From contig NZ_CANMOO010000001.1 in NCBI RefSeq assembly GCF_947499585.1, positions 1,612,001-1,676,000 of the forward strand: a stretch of 64,000 bases of DNA, given 5' to 3'. The notes beneath the pieces are model-generated. The model ran no database searches. It was not told the DNA's origin and saw only the letters and a program-made list of their open reading frames with translations. The DNA comes from an uncultured Allomuricauda sp. (GTDB lineage Bacteria > Bacteroidota > Bacteroidia > Flavobacteriales > Flavobacteriaceae). Both the position numbers and the translations under genes were made by a program. Shown here in pieces: positions 46,007-53,700 of the stretch (its first letter is position 1; each line of letters starts with the position of its first letter).

Positions 46007-47668
46007 ATGAAAACAACCAGAAAATTATTAAGTACTTTTTTGACCTTTGCATTGATTCTTATCTATACAGGGTGCAGTAAAGATGAATCTACTCCCCCGT
46101 TAACAGGAGAAAATGAATTAGAAGAGCTTCCCAGTACTATTTCTCTTGATGAATTTGAAACTGATGAGGGAGAAGTAGGTATTAGTATTAGTGTCCGAGG
46201 GATTGCTAGAAAAGGATATGCCCCTACAACAGCGGACATTGTTGTAACTGCAACTACAGGAGACTATAGTCAAAGAATACTCTTTGATGAATTTAATAAT
46301 ATTGCGAACTTATCATTTAAAAATGAAGACCTATCCGAAGAAGCAAAAACCGAACTAAAAAATGGTGTTGAGGTTACCATAAACGTTCTGGATGAGGATG
46401 ACAATGTGTTGACTACTAAAATAATTTCTAAAATCTCCTTCACTTCCAGTCCTTCAGAACTAGAAATAGCTGCAGATGACCTTGAAGATTTGTATGCCAA
46501 GGTAAGTATAAGGGAAGATATAAAATATTATATGCAAATCGTTACAAGTGATAACGACGAGATTTATGGAGCGCCGAATTCTACTTTATTTGTAAACACT
46601 ATTCTTTTAAACACTCCAATATTAGTAAGTAATTTAACTGATTTGGATTACACCTCTGAAAATACGGAAACGTTCACTACGTATAGATTTGAAGAAGTTC
46701 CGGGAGAAGAAGGCGTGTTTACCATTTCTGTGCATAATGGTGAGGATATACACTATTTGTACATAGTCCCTGCCAATTCTGAACTTCGAATTCAGAGCAA
46801 AGCAAATTTAATCAGAAACGGAGGTAATAATACAGGAACTCCTCCAAACTATAAATTTAAAATTGATAAAATTGAAGCTGGGCTATATACTATTACACCA
46901 ACTTTTACTGGAAACCCTTTAGCACTAACAAATGATCGCTTAAATGCAGGGGTTAGTGATTCAAATCCCGCTTATTTTAGAATAATGTCCTTTGATATTG
47001 ATTGGGATATACAACCCATAGAATCAAAATTCATGAGGCCAATATTACCCCCTTCAGGAACATCAGAAGCCTATAACAGTACATTAAGAAATTGCAGTAG
47101 TGGAGGGCTACAACAAACGGTAGGTAGGTCTGAATCTTTAGAGACCAAGGAAATATTGGGTTGGGAAGAATCAATGTCTGTTAGCACCTCCCAAGACTAC
47201 TCAGTTTCTGTGACCATTGAAGCCGAAGTTTCTACTAAATTCTTTGGCGCTGGGGGTTCTGTGAAAAGTTCTGTGACCGGTAGTTACGGGTTTAGCAAAT
47301 CAAAAACAAATACGAGTACTAGATCTGGCGCATTTGAAGAAACGCGATCTACAGAAATTTCTACAGAACGTACTCAAGAAGTACCTCCAAAAACCGCCAT
47401 TACGGTAGCCGATGTATATCAAACCTATGAAAATGTTAGAATTCCATATGTGCAGCGTTTTAGAATAAAAGGAATCTATCAAGAAAATAACGAAGCCCTA
47501 ACCGGTCAAGAAATAACCACACAATTTGCTTTTAATAGTTTTACAGGAGTAATAACAGATGTCCAAGACGATTTTATTGAAGTGACCGTTCGAGGAACAA
47601 ACGTTATCAATAGACTAATAGAAACTGAAACTATTTCTGATGACGTGCCTTCCAATTGTGGAGAATAA
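46007..47668 (+). CDS. Lipoprotein with beta-pore-like segment (module 1 effector)
   Basis: The protein has 553 residues from the ATG at 46007 (a GTG sits one codon before it). Lipobox IYTGC, lipid Cys23. The N-terminal 150 residues contain a conserved RKGYAPTTADIVV block. Residues about 170-340 look beta-trefoil-like (HYLYIVPANSELRIQS, NYKFKIDKIEAGLYTITP). Residues 361-467 are Ser/Thr-rich and alternating (MSVSTSQDYSVSVTIEAEVS, SVKSSVTGSYGFSKSKT) and end EVPPKTAITVADVYQTY, which recalls aerolysin/ETX-MTX2 pore-forming proteins. Cys in NCSSG and near the C-terminus are conserved in the paralogue. Pore formation is inference. Terminator at 47697. Confidence 0.72.
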   Translation: MKTTRKLLSTFLTFALILIYTGCSKDESTPPLTGENELEELPSTISLDEFETDEGEVGISISVRGIARKGYAPTTADIVVTATTGDYSQRILFDEFNNIANLSFKNEDLSEEAKTELKNGVEVTINVLDEDDNVLTTKIISKISFTSSPSELEIAADDLEDLYAKVSIREDIKYYMQIVTSDNDEIYGAPNSTLFVNTILLNTPILVSNLTDLDYTSENTETFTTYRFEEVPGEEGVFTISVHNGEDIHYLYIVPANSELRIQSKANLIRNGGNNTGTPPNYKFKIDKIEAGLYTITPTFTGNPLALTNDRLNAGVSDSNPAYFRIMSFDIDWDIQPIESKFMRPILPPSGTSEAYNSTLRNCSSGGLQQTVGRSESLETKEILGWEESMSVSTSQDYSVSVTIEAEVSTKFFGAGGSVKSSVTGSYGFSKSKTNTSTRSGAFEETRSTEISTERTQEVPPKTAITVADVYQTYENVRIPYVQRFRIKGIYQENNEALTGQEITTQFAFNSFTGVITDVQDDFIEVTVRGTNVINRLIETETISDDVPSNCGE

Positions 47669-47696
47669 TCATACATCAATTTGAGTTTATAAAGCA

Positions 47697-47729
47697 CAAA
47701 AGCCCTGGGAACCTATCTGGGGCTTTTTG
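47697..47729 (+). terminator. Terminator of lipoprotein 1
   Basis: AAAAGCCC and GGGGCTTTTT form the stem, with CTGGG/TCTGG in the upper part. It lies 28 nt after the stop and separates the two modules. Confidence 0.85.
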
Positions 47730-47755
47730 TTTATAAACATTTCTATTTCAAAAGC

Positions 47756-47779
47756 TTGGCTTAAAATTTCCTATTTTTA
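47756..47779 (+). promoter_or_regulatory. Conserved promoter-proximal block of the second TPR-HTH regulator
   Basis: TTGGCTTAAAATTTCCTATT, then TTTA, aligns with the block at 43885-43907 and lies at the same distance (18 nt) from the start codon. A -7-like TATTTTTA is included. Confidence 0.55.
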
Positions 47780-47797
47780 GTAGGTAAACCAAGCTCC

Positions 47798-49654
47798 ATG
47801 AAAACCTCAACGCCCTTTTTCTTCTTTGTTTTCTTTCTTTTCCCTTTTCTTCATGCACAGGAAAATTTAAAGTTGGATAGCCTTCTAAATGTATACAACT
47901 CACAACTAGAAAGTAGAGTGAAAGTGGATGCTGCCAAAGAACTTTCAAATCTCCTCAGACATGATAAGCCAGAAGAGTCGTATCTATATGCCACTCGAGC
48001 ATTAAAAATTTCAAATAATATAGGTTATAAGAGAGGGAAAGGATATGCGTTTCTGTCCCTCGCTCTTTATTATAGGTTTCTACCCAATATTGATTCGTCA
48101 AGGTACCATTATAAAAATTCAATTCAGACCTTTAAGGATATAGACTTAAAAACCGATTTGTGGACCGCGTTAGATGAATATGCAACCTATGAAACCCGTC
48201 TTGGGGAGTTCGAATATGCCCTAGAATTAGCTGAGGAAGGCAAGGCACTTGCTTTAGAACTTAAAGATGGGATTAAACTCGTTGACAATCTGCAGCGAAA
48301 AGCGGCCATTTATACGGATAAAACCGATTACCCAGCCGCAATATCGGAAACAATATACGCTTCCAAGGTTTTAGATACGATTCAACCAGAGGATAAGAAA
48401 AGAAAAGCAATTGTGTTGGCAGACCTCGGCAGGATTCAGATGTTACGAGGAGAGGAAAAAGAGGCCATTCCATATATGGAAGAGTCCTTAGAAATTTTTA
48501 AGGAACTAAATGACTTGGTTTGGTTGGCTACTGTATATATAGAATTGGGAAATTGCTACTGGCATCTCAAAGAATATGACAAATGTATCGCAGAGTATAA
48601 AAAAAGCTTGGTCATCAGCCAACAGATGAACCGTGAAGATTTTATAGCTGCAAATAATAATAATATTGGTGCTACCTATGCGGAAATAGGGGAATTTGCA
48701 AAAGCGCTTATCTATCTAAAAAAAGCACATGGAAGTACCAGAAAATCTAAATCTATTAACAACTTAATCGTTAGCCATAACGATTTAGCAAGAGCTTATA
48801 TTGGGCTCGAAAACTATCCTCAAGCCTTGCGACATACGGATTCAGCTATCCAAATAGCAGATTCAATCAAAGTACCGGAACTTTTGGAAGACGGATACTT
48901 TAGACAAGCTTATATTTTTGAGCAAATGGGGGATTATAGACTTGCTCTAAAAAATCACAGAAAATATCAACAAGTTCATGATAGCATCCAGGATATACAG
49001 TTAGGAAAGGAAGTTGAAGAACTCAAAACCCAATACGAAACTGAAAAAAAAGAACAACAAATAACACTTCAAGAAAAGGAGATAACGGTTTTGGAACAGC
49101 AAGCCTCCATAAGTAATCTTCAAAAACTTCTTTTGGGTATTGGTCTTTTACTCTCTTTAATTGGTTTTTACGCAATTCGCCAAAAATTAAAACGCAACAA
49201 GCTCGAAAAAGAAAAAGTAGATGCTGAATTGGCCTTTAAAAAGAAAGAACTGACCACCCATGCGTTGCACCTTGCCAAAAAGAACGAAGTTTTAGAAAGC
49301 CTAAAACAAAAGGCCCAAGAGCTCAAAGAAAACGAAGAGTCCCAAAAGGGCTATCAGCAGTTGATCCGTACCATTAATTTTGACCTTCAGGACGACAATA
49401 ATTGGGAAAATTTTGCACGTTATTTTGAAGAAGTACATAAAGATTTCAATAGTAATGTAAAATCCAAGTTCCCAGATGTCACCTCCAATGAACTTCGTTT
49501 AATGGCGCTTTTAAAAATGAATCTTTCCTCAAAAGAGATTGCCAATATCCTTAATATTTCACCCGAAGGGATAAAAAAAGCACGTTATCGACTACGTAAA
49601 AAACTGGATATCACCACAGAAGACTCTTTACAAGATTTAGTGCTAAGCCTTTAA
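47798..49654 (+). CDS. Membrane-spanning TPR sensor with C-terminal HTH (module 2 regulator)
   Basis: This 618-residue paralogue of the 43926 gene has the same layout: Sec signal (FFLFPFLHAQ), TPR repeats (about 30-415; for example VYIELGNCYWHLKEYDKCIA), a membrane helix near 444-462 (LLLGIGLLLSLIGFYAI), coiled coil (ELAFKKKELTTHALHLAKKN, nearly identical in both), and the HTH at 564-618 (ALLKMNLSSKEIANILNISP, GIKKARYRLRKKL). The periplasmic TPR half has diverged much more than the cytoplasmic half, so the two probably sense different signals. The HTH recognition region differs at a few positions (STD to SPE, Q to Y). Confidence 0.82.
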   Translation: MKTSTPFFFFVFFLFPFLHAQENLKLDSLLNVYNSQLESRVKVDAAKELSNLLRHDKPEESYLYATRALKISNNIGYKRGKGYAFLSLALYYRFLPNIDSSRYHYKNSIQTFKDIDLKTDLWTALDEYATYETRLGEFEYALELAEEGKALALELKDGIKLVDNLQRKAAIYTDKTDYPAAISETIYASKVLDTIQPEDKKRKAIVLADLGRIQMLRGEEKEAIPYMEESLEIFKELNDLVWLATVYIELGNCYWHLKEYDKCIAEYKKSLVISQQMNREDFIAANNNNIGATYAEIGEFAKALIYLKKAHGSTRKSKSINNLIVSHNDLARAYIGLENYPQALRHTDSAIQIADSIKVPELLEDGYFRQAYIFEQMGDYRLALKNHRKYQQVHDSIQDIQLGKEVEELKTQYETEKKEQQITLQEKEITVLEQQASISNLQKLLLGIGLLLSLIGFYAIRQKLKRNKLEKEKVDAELAFKKKELTTHALHLAKKNEVLESLKQKAQELKENEESQKGYQQLIRTINFDLQDDNNWENFARYFEEVHKDFNSNVKSKFPDVTSNELRLMALLKMNLSSKEIANILNISPEGIKKARYRLRKKLDITTEDSLQDLVLSL

Positions 49655-49707
49655 AAATAGGTACTAACAAAGAAGTCCACTCTTTGTCCTCATGCAAATT
49701 TTGGTGT

Positions 49708-49764
49708 GTCCACCCATTGTCCACCCCTCTTTTTTTATGCCTCAAAAACAGCGCTTTAGGTTTG
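49708..49764 (+). promoter_or_regulatory. Direct-repeat operator and -7 box of lipoprotein 2
   Basis: GTCCACCC occurs twice (49708-49715 and 49719-49726), 11 bp apart, followed after exactly 30 nt by the -7 box TAGGTTTG (49757-49764). The repeat sequence differs from module 1 (GTACCCCC), but repeat length, period and distance to the box are identical. Confidence 0.7.
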
Positions 49765-49767
49765 TGG

Positions 49768-49895
49768 TGTCATGAGAATTCTATATGAACCCATGACAAC
49801 AGTTTTGTGGTCTTGCTCGGCTAAGGGCTGCAGACCGTTTCCCGGGCAGGTCACACAAAACAACAAATCCAGTTTAACCCACAAAACAAAAAGTG
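49768..49895 (+). promoter_or_regulatory. Structured 5' leader of lipoprotein 2 (candidate RNA switch)
   Basis: Same element as at 45883-46006. Hairpin 1 is extended here: TGTCATG (49768-49774) with CATGACA (49792-49798), a compensatory change against module 1. GTTTTGTGG (49802-49810) can pair with CACAAAAC (49854-49861) or with CCACAAAAC (49879-49887), again 8 nt before the ATG. The core TCTTGCTCGGCTAAGGGCTG, then CAGACC, is identical in both copies. Confidence 0.65.
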
Positions 49896-51581
49896 ATGAA
49901 AACAACAAATCTAGTATTCAATCGAATTTTTACGCTACTCCTGCTTATTACTGTAGTAGCATGCAGCAAAGATGACCCTGGGACAACCATGCCACCTGGA
50001 CCCAATTCGGAATTGGAAACTACCCAGTCCAATGTTGATACCGATGAATATGAAATAGACGAGGGGCAATTGGGCCTTAGCATTAGTGCAAGAAGTTTAA
50101 AACGAAAGGGATACGCTCCAACTAAGGCTATTATTACCCTATCCGAAGGAGAAAAAGCCGGTGATTATGATGTCAACATAGGCCAAGATACCTTTTTAGC
50201 CAGCTTTTCATTTGAAAATAAAGACCTATCAGAAACGGAAAGGAATGAGCTTGAAGATGGTGTGGCCATGAGTATCACTGTTGAAAATGCTCTTGGTGAA
50301 GTCCTAGCTGTGTTTACCAGCACTAAAAAGTCTTTCACCTCCAGTCCTTCGGAAACTGAGGTAGACGACCCGAACAAAATCGATATCAACCCTATAGTTT
50401 TAAACCCCGAAGTGGACTATTACCTACAAATTTTAGATGCCAGCATTACTTCGGTTTTTGGAGCACCCTCAGCAACTTTGCGCACATCCACAACTGATCT
50501 TGATACTGAAGTTAGGGTGCGTCGAGCTTCAGATTTGGACTATATAAACGATACACAACAGACTATTCCGTTTACCAAATTTAGATTTGAAACTGTAGAT
50601 GCCGAAAACAATATCTTCAACATTTTTAACCCCAACGGAAGTAAAAAACATTATCTGTACATGGATGCCAACAATAGATTAAACGTGCAATCTGAGGCGA
50701 ACTATACCACAAATGGCGGCAACACTCCAGATGCTGCTTCAAGGACCAACTATCAATTTAAGATACAAAAAATAGACACTGGCAAATTTTTTATCATTCC
50801 ACAAACAACGAACATCCCCTTAATTGCTTCAGCAAGTTTGGAATCCATTACTTCCCAAACTGTGGAAACTCCCTCACATTTTAGAATTTTAAATTTTGAA
50901 ATTGACTGGAACTTCGAATCACGTAACACCAGTTTTCTAGCTCCAATACTTCCTCCATCAAAAACTATCGCTGCTTACAATACAGCTCTTAAAAATTGTA
51001 GTAGCGGCCCATTGACCGATGAAGTTGGGGTAGTAAAAACTTTGACCAGAACGGACACCTACTCATGGTCTGAATCCATTCAGGTAGCGACTTCCGTGGA
51101 AGCGAGTTTGTCCACAACAATTTCTTCTACGGTAGAAACTAGCGTGAACACACAATTTTTTGGAGCCTCCAATTCAACGACGGCTTCTGTAACGGCAGGT
51201 TTAAGTGTGGGGCATACCACAACAGAAACTAGAACCGAAACTGCTGAGACCAGCACTTCAGAAACTTTAGAACTTTCATCTAAAAGAACCATTACTGTTC
51301 CGGCTGGTAGGGGAACCGCTGCAGCAGACATTTATCAAGAGTACGAAAACATTCGTGTACCCTATGTCCAAGAATATCGTATTCGTGGGGATTATCAAAA
51401 TGGAAACTTTTTGACTGGACTAGAAATTATGTCTCAATTCAACTTTAATGGGTTTTCAGGTGTTATAAATGAGATTGGTTCCGACTTTATCGATATAACA
51501 CTTAGGGGCACCACCGTAATAAGCCATTTAATATCAAAAGAAATAGTGACAAGGGATATTCCAGATGCCTGTACCAATTAA
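49896..51581 (+). CDS. Lipoprotein with beta-pore-like segment (module 2 effector)
   Basis: The protein has 561 residues from the ATG at 49896, preceded by a GTG as in module 1. Lipobox VVAC, lipid Cys23. It shares with lipoprotein 1 the block LKRKGYAPTKAIITL, the trefoil-like middle (HYLYMDANNRLNVQSEANYT) and the Ser/Thr-rich segment at about 366-475 (ETSVNTQFFGASNSTTASVT, then TTTETRTETAETSTSETLEL) ending TVPAGRGTAAADIYQEYENI. The alternating pattern is longer and cleaner than in module 1. Conserved Cys in NCSSG and near the C-terminus could form a disulfide. Confidence 0.72.
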   Translation: MKTTNLVFNRIFTLLLLITVVACSKDDPGTTMPPGPNSELETTQSNVDTDEYEIDEGQLGLSISARSLKRKGYAPTKAIITLSEGEKAGDYDVNIGQDTFLASFSFENKDLSETERNELEDGVAMSITVENALGEVLAVFTSTKKSFTSSPSETEVDDPNKIDINPIVLNPEVDYYLQILDASITSVFGAPSATLRTSTTDLDTEVRVRRASDLDYINDTQQTIPFTKFRFETVDAENNIFNIFNPNGSKKHYLYMDANNRLNVQSEANYTTNGGNTPDAASRTNYQFKIQKIDTGKFFIIPQTTNIPLIASASLESITSQTVETPSHFRILNFEIDWNFESRNTSFLAPILPPSKTIAAYNTALKNCSSGPLTDEVGVVKTLTRTDTYSWSESIQVATSVEASLSTTISSTVETSVNTQFFGASNSTTASVTAGLSVGHTTTETRTETAETSTSETLELSSKRTITVPAGRGTAAADIYQEYENIRVPYVQEYRIRGDYQNGNFLTGLEIMSQFNFNGFSGVINEIGSDFIDITLRGTTVISHLISKEIVTRDIPDACTN

Positions 51582-51608
51582 ACATTCAGAGTTAAGTTAG
51601 TTAAAAAC

Positions 51609-51638
51609 AAAAGCCCCGGGAACCACTCCGGGGCTTTT
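51609..51638 (+). terminator. Terminator of lipoprotein 2
   Basis: AAAAGCCCCGG and CCGGGGCTTTT form an 11-bp stem around GAACCACT. It is related to the terminator at 47697-47729, another duplicated part of the modules. Confidence 0.85.
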
Positions 51639-51787
51639 AAATAAAATCAAAACCAACCTAAACATATGAGTTAACCTACTCATATCTTTGAAAATTTCAT
51701 AGCAATTTTCAGTAGTAAAACAACTACCTCTAAAAAAACCCTACTTTATTTTTAAACTTTTTTTGAAAAAAGTTACTTTCACGTATA

Positions 51788-52333
51788 ATGACTACTCCTT
51801 TTTTTAAAGAATTATGCGAAGAACTTAAGTTGGGAGCCATTGAAAAAGGGCATCCTTTCAGGTATTTTGTATTGGGAACCCTTGGGTTGGACAATTCTGT
51901 TGGACAACGCATGCTTGTTTTACGACAGGTATCACCCGAATTACGATTAACATTTTATACAGATAATCGTTCCCCTAAAATAGCGCAGTTGCAGAATAAC
52001 AATACGGTTAGTGGACTTTTTTATAATCCCACCAAAATGACACAGCTAAGAATTGAGGGGAAAGCCATCATTGAAACTAACAAGGAGGTATTAAAAGCGC
52101 ACTGGGACAATGTTCCTGTAAAAGGACAAAAAGAGTACAACGCAAGTAAGTCTCCAGGAGATTCCATAAACAATCATAACGAAATTGAATATCTAAGCGA
52201 AAAAAACCATTTTAGCATGGTGCATATTCTTCCAGATAAAATGGATTTTTTAAAACTGGGGAATCACTATCATACCCGCGTTCAATTTTCATTGGTAGAT
52301 AACGAATGGAAAGGTAAATTTTCTGTTCCATAA
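51788..52333 (+). CDS. Pyridoxamine 5'-phosphate oxidase family flavoprotein
   Basis: This 181-residue protein has the split-barrel FMN fold of the PPOX family: GHPFRYFVLGTLG, VGQRMLVLRQVSPELRLTFY, TDNRSPKIAQLQNN and TQLRIEGKAIIE. The characteristic C-terminal RLxPxR of true PdxH is absent, so it is probably a PPOX-type flavoprotein of other function. It overlaps the GT39 gene on the opposite strand by 52 nt. Confidence 0.82.
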   Translation: MTTPFFKELCEELKLGAIEKGHPFRYFVLGTLGLDNSVGQRMLVLRQVSPELRLTFYTDNRSPKIAQLQNNNTVSGLFYNPTKMTQLRIEGKAIIETNKEVLKAHWDNVPVKGQKEYNASKSPGDSINNHNEIEYLSEKNHFSMVHILPDKMDFLKLGNHYHTRVQFSLVDNEWKGKFSVP

Positions 52334-53700
52334 ACTTCAAAAAAATATAAGTCTTCCTTGTCTGGACCATATTGCGATAAACTATCTGTCGGTTTTAAAC
52401 TTTCAGAAAGCCTATTCAAAGATGACAAGATTACATGAGGTCTATCATACTTTTTGGATTCTGGAATGGAGAAGTCGTCCAAAGTGAACAGTTCTTTTTT
52501 AGGGTTGTGCAATTTAATTTGTCCTCCGTAAGTAACATTTGGTAACACCCAAACCGAATTTGAGTATTCTGTCTGCAATTTGTCTGACAAACCAGTATAA
52601 TCAAAATGGATATCCGAAGTAATACCAAGAAATCGTTCTGCAGGAGTACGGAATACTTGAAATACCAAAATCAATAGAAATAGTGGCATGCCCCATTTTC
52701 TAACTTTTTTATTATCTAAACCTAGGTTTCCTATCAAAAATATAAAGTAAGGTAACAGCAATGGAACCAACCAACGGGCTTGCACTTCTTTTACATTCAT
52801 AAATATAAAAAACAGGACTAGTACCGCTATTTGTATCACTCCCATGTTCCGTAGCCATTTTGGAACGTTTTTAGATTCCCACCTCACTTTTTTCAATACC
52901 AAAAACAATCCTACTACCAATAGTAATGGGAGCAATATTTCTAAAAGCGCTTTTATCAATTCCAAAATAGGGGTTAGAACAAAAACTCCAGGCCCTTCAG
53001 TCTCCAACTTTGTGCTAATACTTTTACCAATAAAGCTTAAATACTCCCCTTGTATCAACCAGTAAAAATGAGGAGAAAAGAGTAGAAAAGCGATTGTACA
53101 GGATAACAGAATCTTAGGGTTCCATACAATCCGTTTTAGCGAAGCATCAAAAAAAGAAGCTCCCAAAACCATCATTAAAAAAATTGAATAGTTGTATTTG
53201 CAAAGCATTCCTAAACCAAAACAAATTCCCAGCAAAAGATACTTACGTATAGATTTCCTTTCTATCAATTGTGCCATCACATGAAGCGTCAAAAGAATCA
53301 TCAAACAGAGTAATAAAGTGTGTGAAAGTCTTCTGAAAGTAAAATCAATAAAAACAGGAATTAAAGCTGAACTCAACACTACAATTTCAGCCCTAGCCTT
53401 ATCATTTAAAACTCTTTTAGCGAGTCCATAAAAAGACAAGATTACAGCTCCAAAAAGTGTTCCGCGTAAAAAGGACAAGGAGAATTTAGTAACTCCAAAA
53501 ATGCTATTAATGGCTTTTTGAATCCAAGTGAACAAAGGTGGTTGATCATCATATCCTAGCCTCCACCATTGCGAATAATAGGCTTGTTCTGCATCTTCCA
53601 ACTCCAGGGAAGTTTTTAAAAAACTAATGATGATAATGGAAACGAAAGATACGGATGCCAATAACCAAGCCAACGGTATCTTTTCCCTATTCTTTACCAC
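52282..53700 (-). CDS. GT39/ArnT-like membrane glycosyltransferase
   Basis: This 472-residue protein has about ten membrane helices. After the first helix comes LELEDAEQAYYSQWW, with the acidic loop typical of the PMT_2/ArnT family, and DDQPPLFTWIQKAI. These enzymes transfer a sugar from a polyprenyl-phosphate carrier to a protein or lipid at the periplasmic face. The acceptor is unknown. It begins right after the bshC stop. Its last 52 nt overlap the convergent PPOX gene. Confidence 0.82.
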   Translation of the reverse strand: MVKNREKIPLAWLLASVSFVSIIIISFLKTSLELEDAEQAYYSQWWRLGYDDQPPLFTWIQKAINSIFGVTKFSLSFLRGTLFGAVILSFYGLAKRVLNDKARAEIVVLSSALIPVFIDFTFRRLSHTLLLCLMILLTLHVMAQLIERKSIRKYLLLGICFGLGMLCKYNYSIFLMMVLGASFFDASLKRIVWNPKILLSCTIAFLLFSPHFYWLIQGEYLSFIGKSISTKLETEGPGVFVLTPILELIKALLEILLPLLLVVGLFLVLKKVRWESKNVPKWLRNMGVIQIAVLVLFFIFMNVKEVQARWLVPLLLPYFIFLIGNLGLDNKKVRKWGMPLFLLILVFQVFRTPAERFLGITSDIHFDYTGLSDKLQTEYSNSVWVLPNVTYGGQIKLHNPKKELFTLDDFSIPESKKYDRPHVILSSLNRLSESLKPTDSLSQYGPDKEDLYFFEVYGTENLPFHSLSTNEN

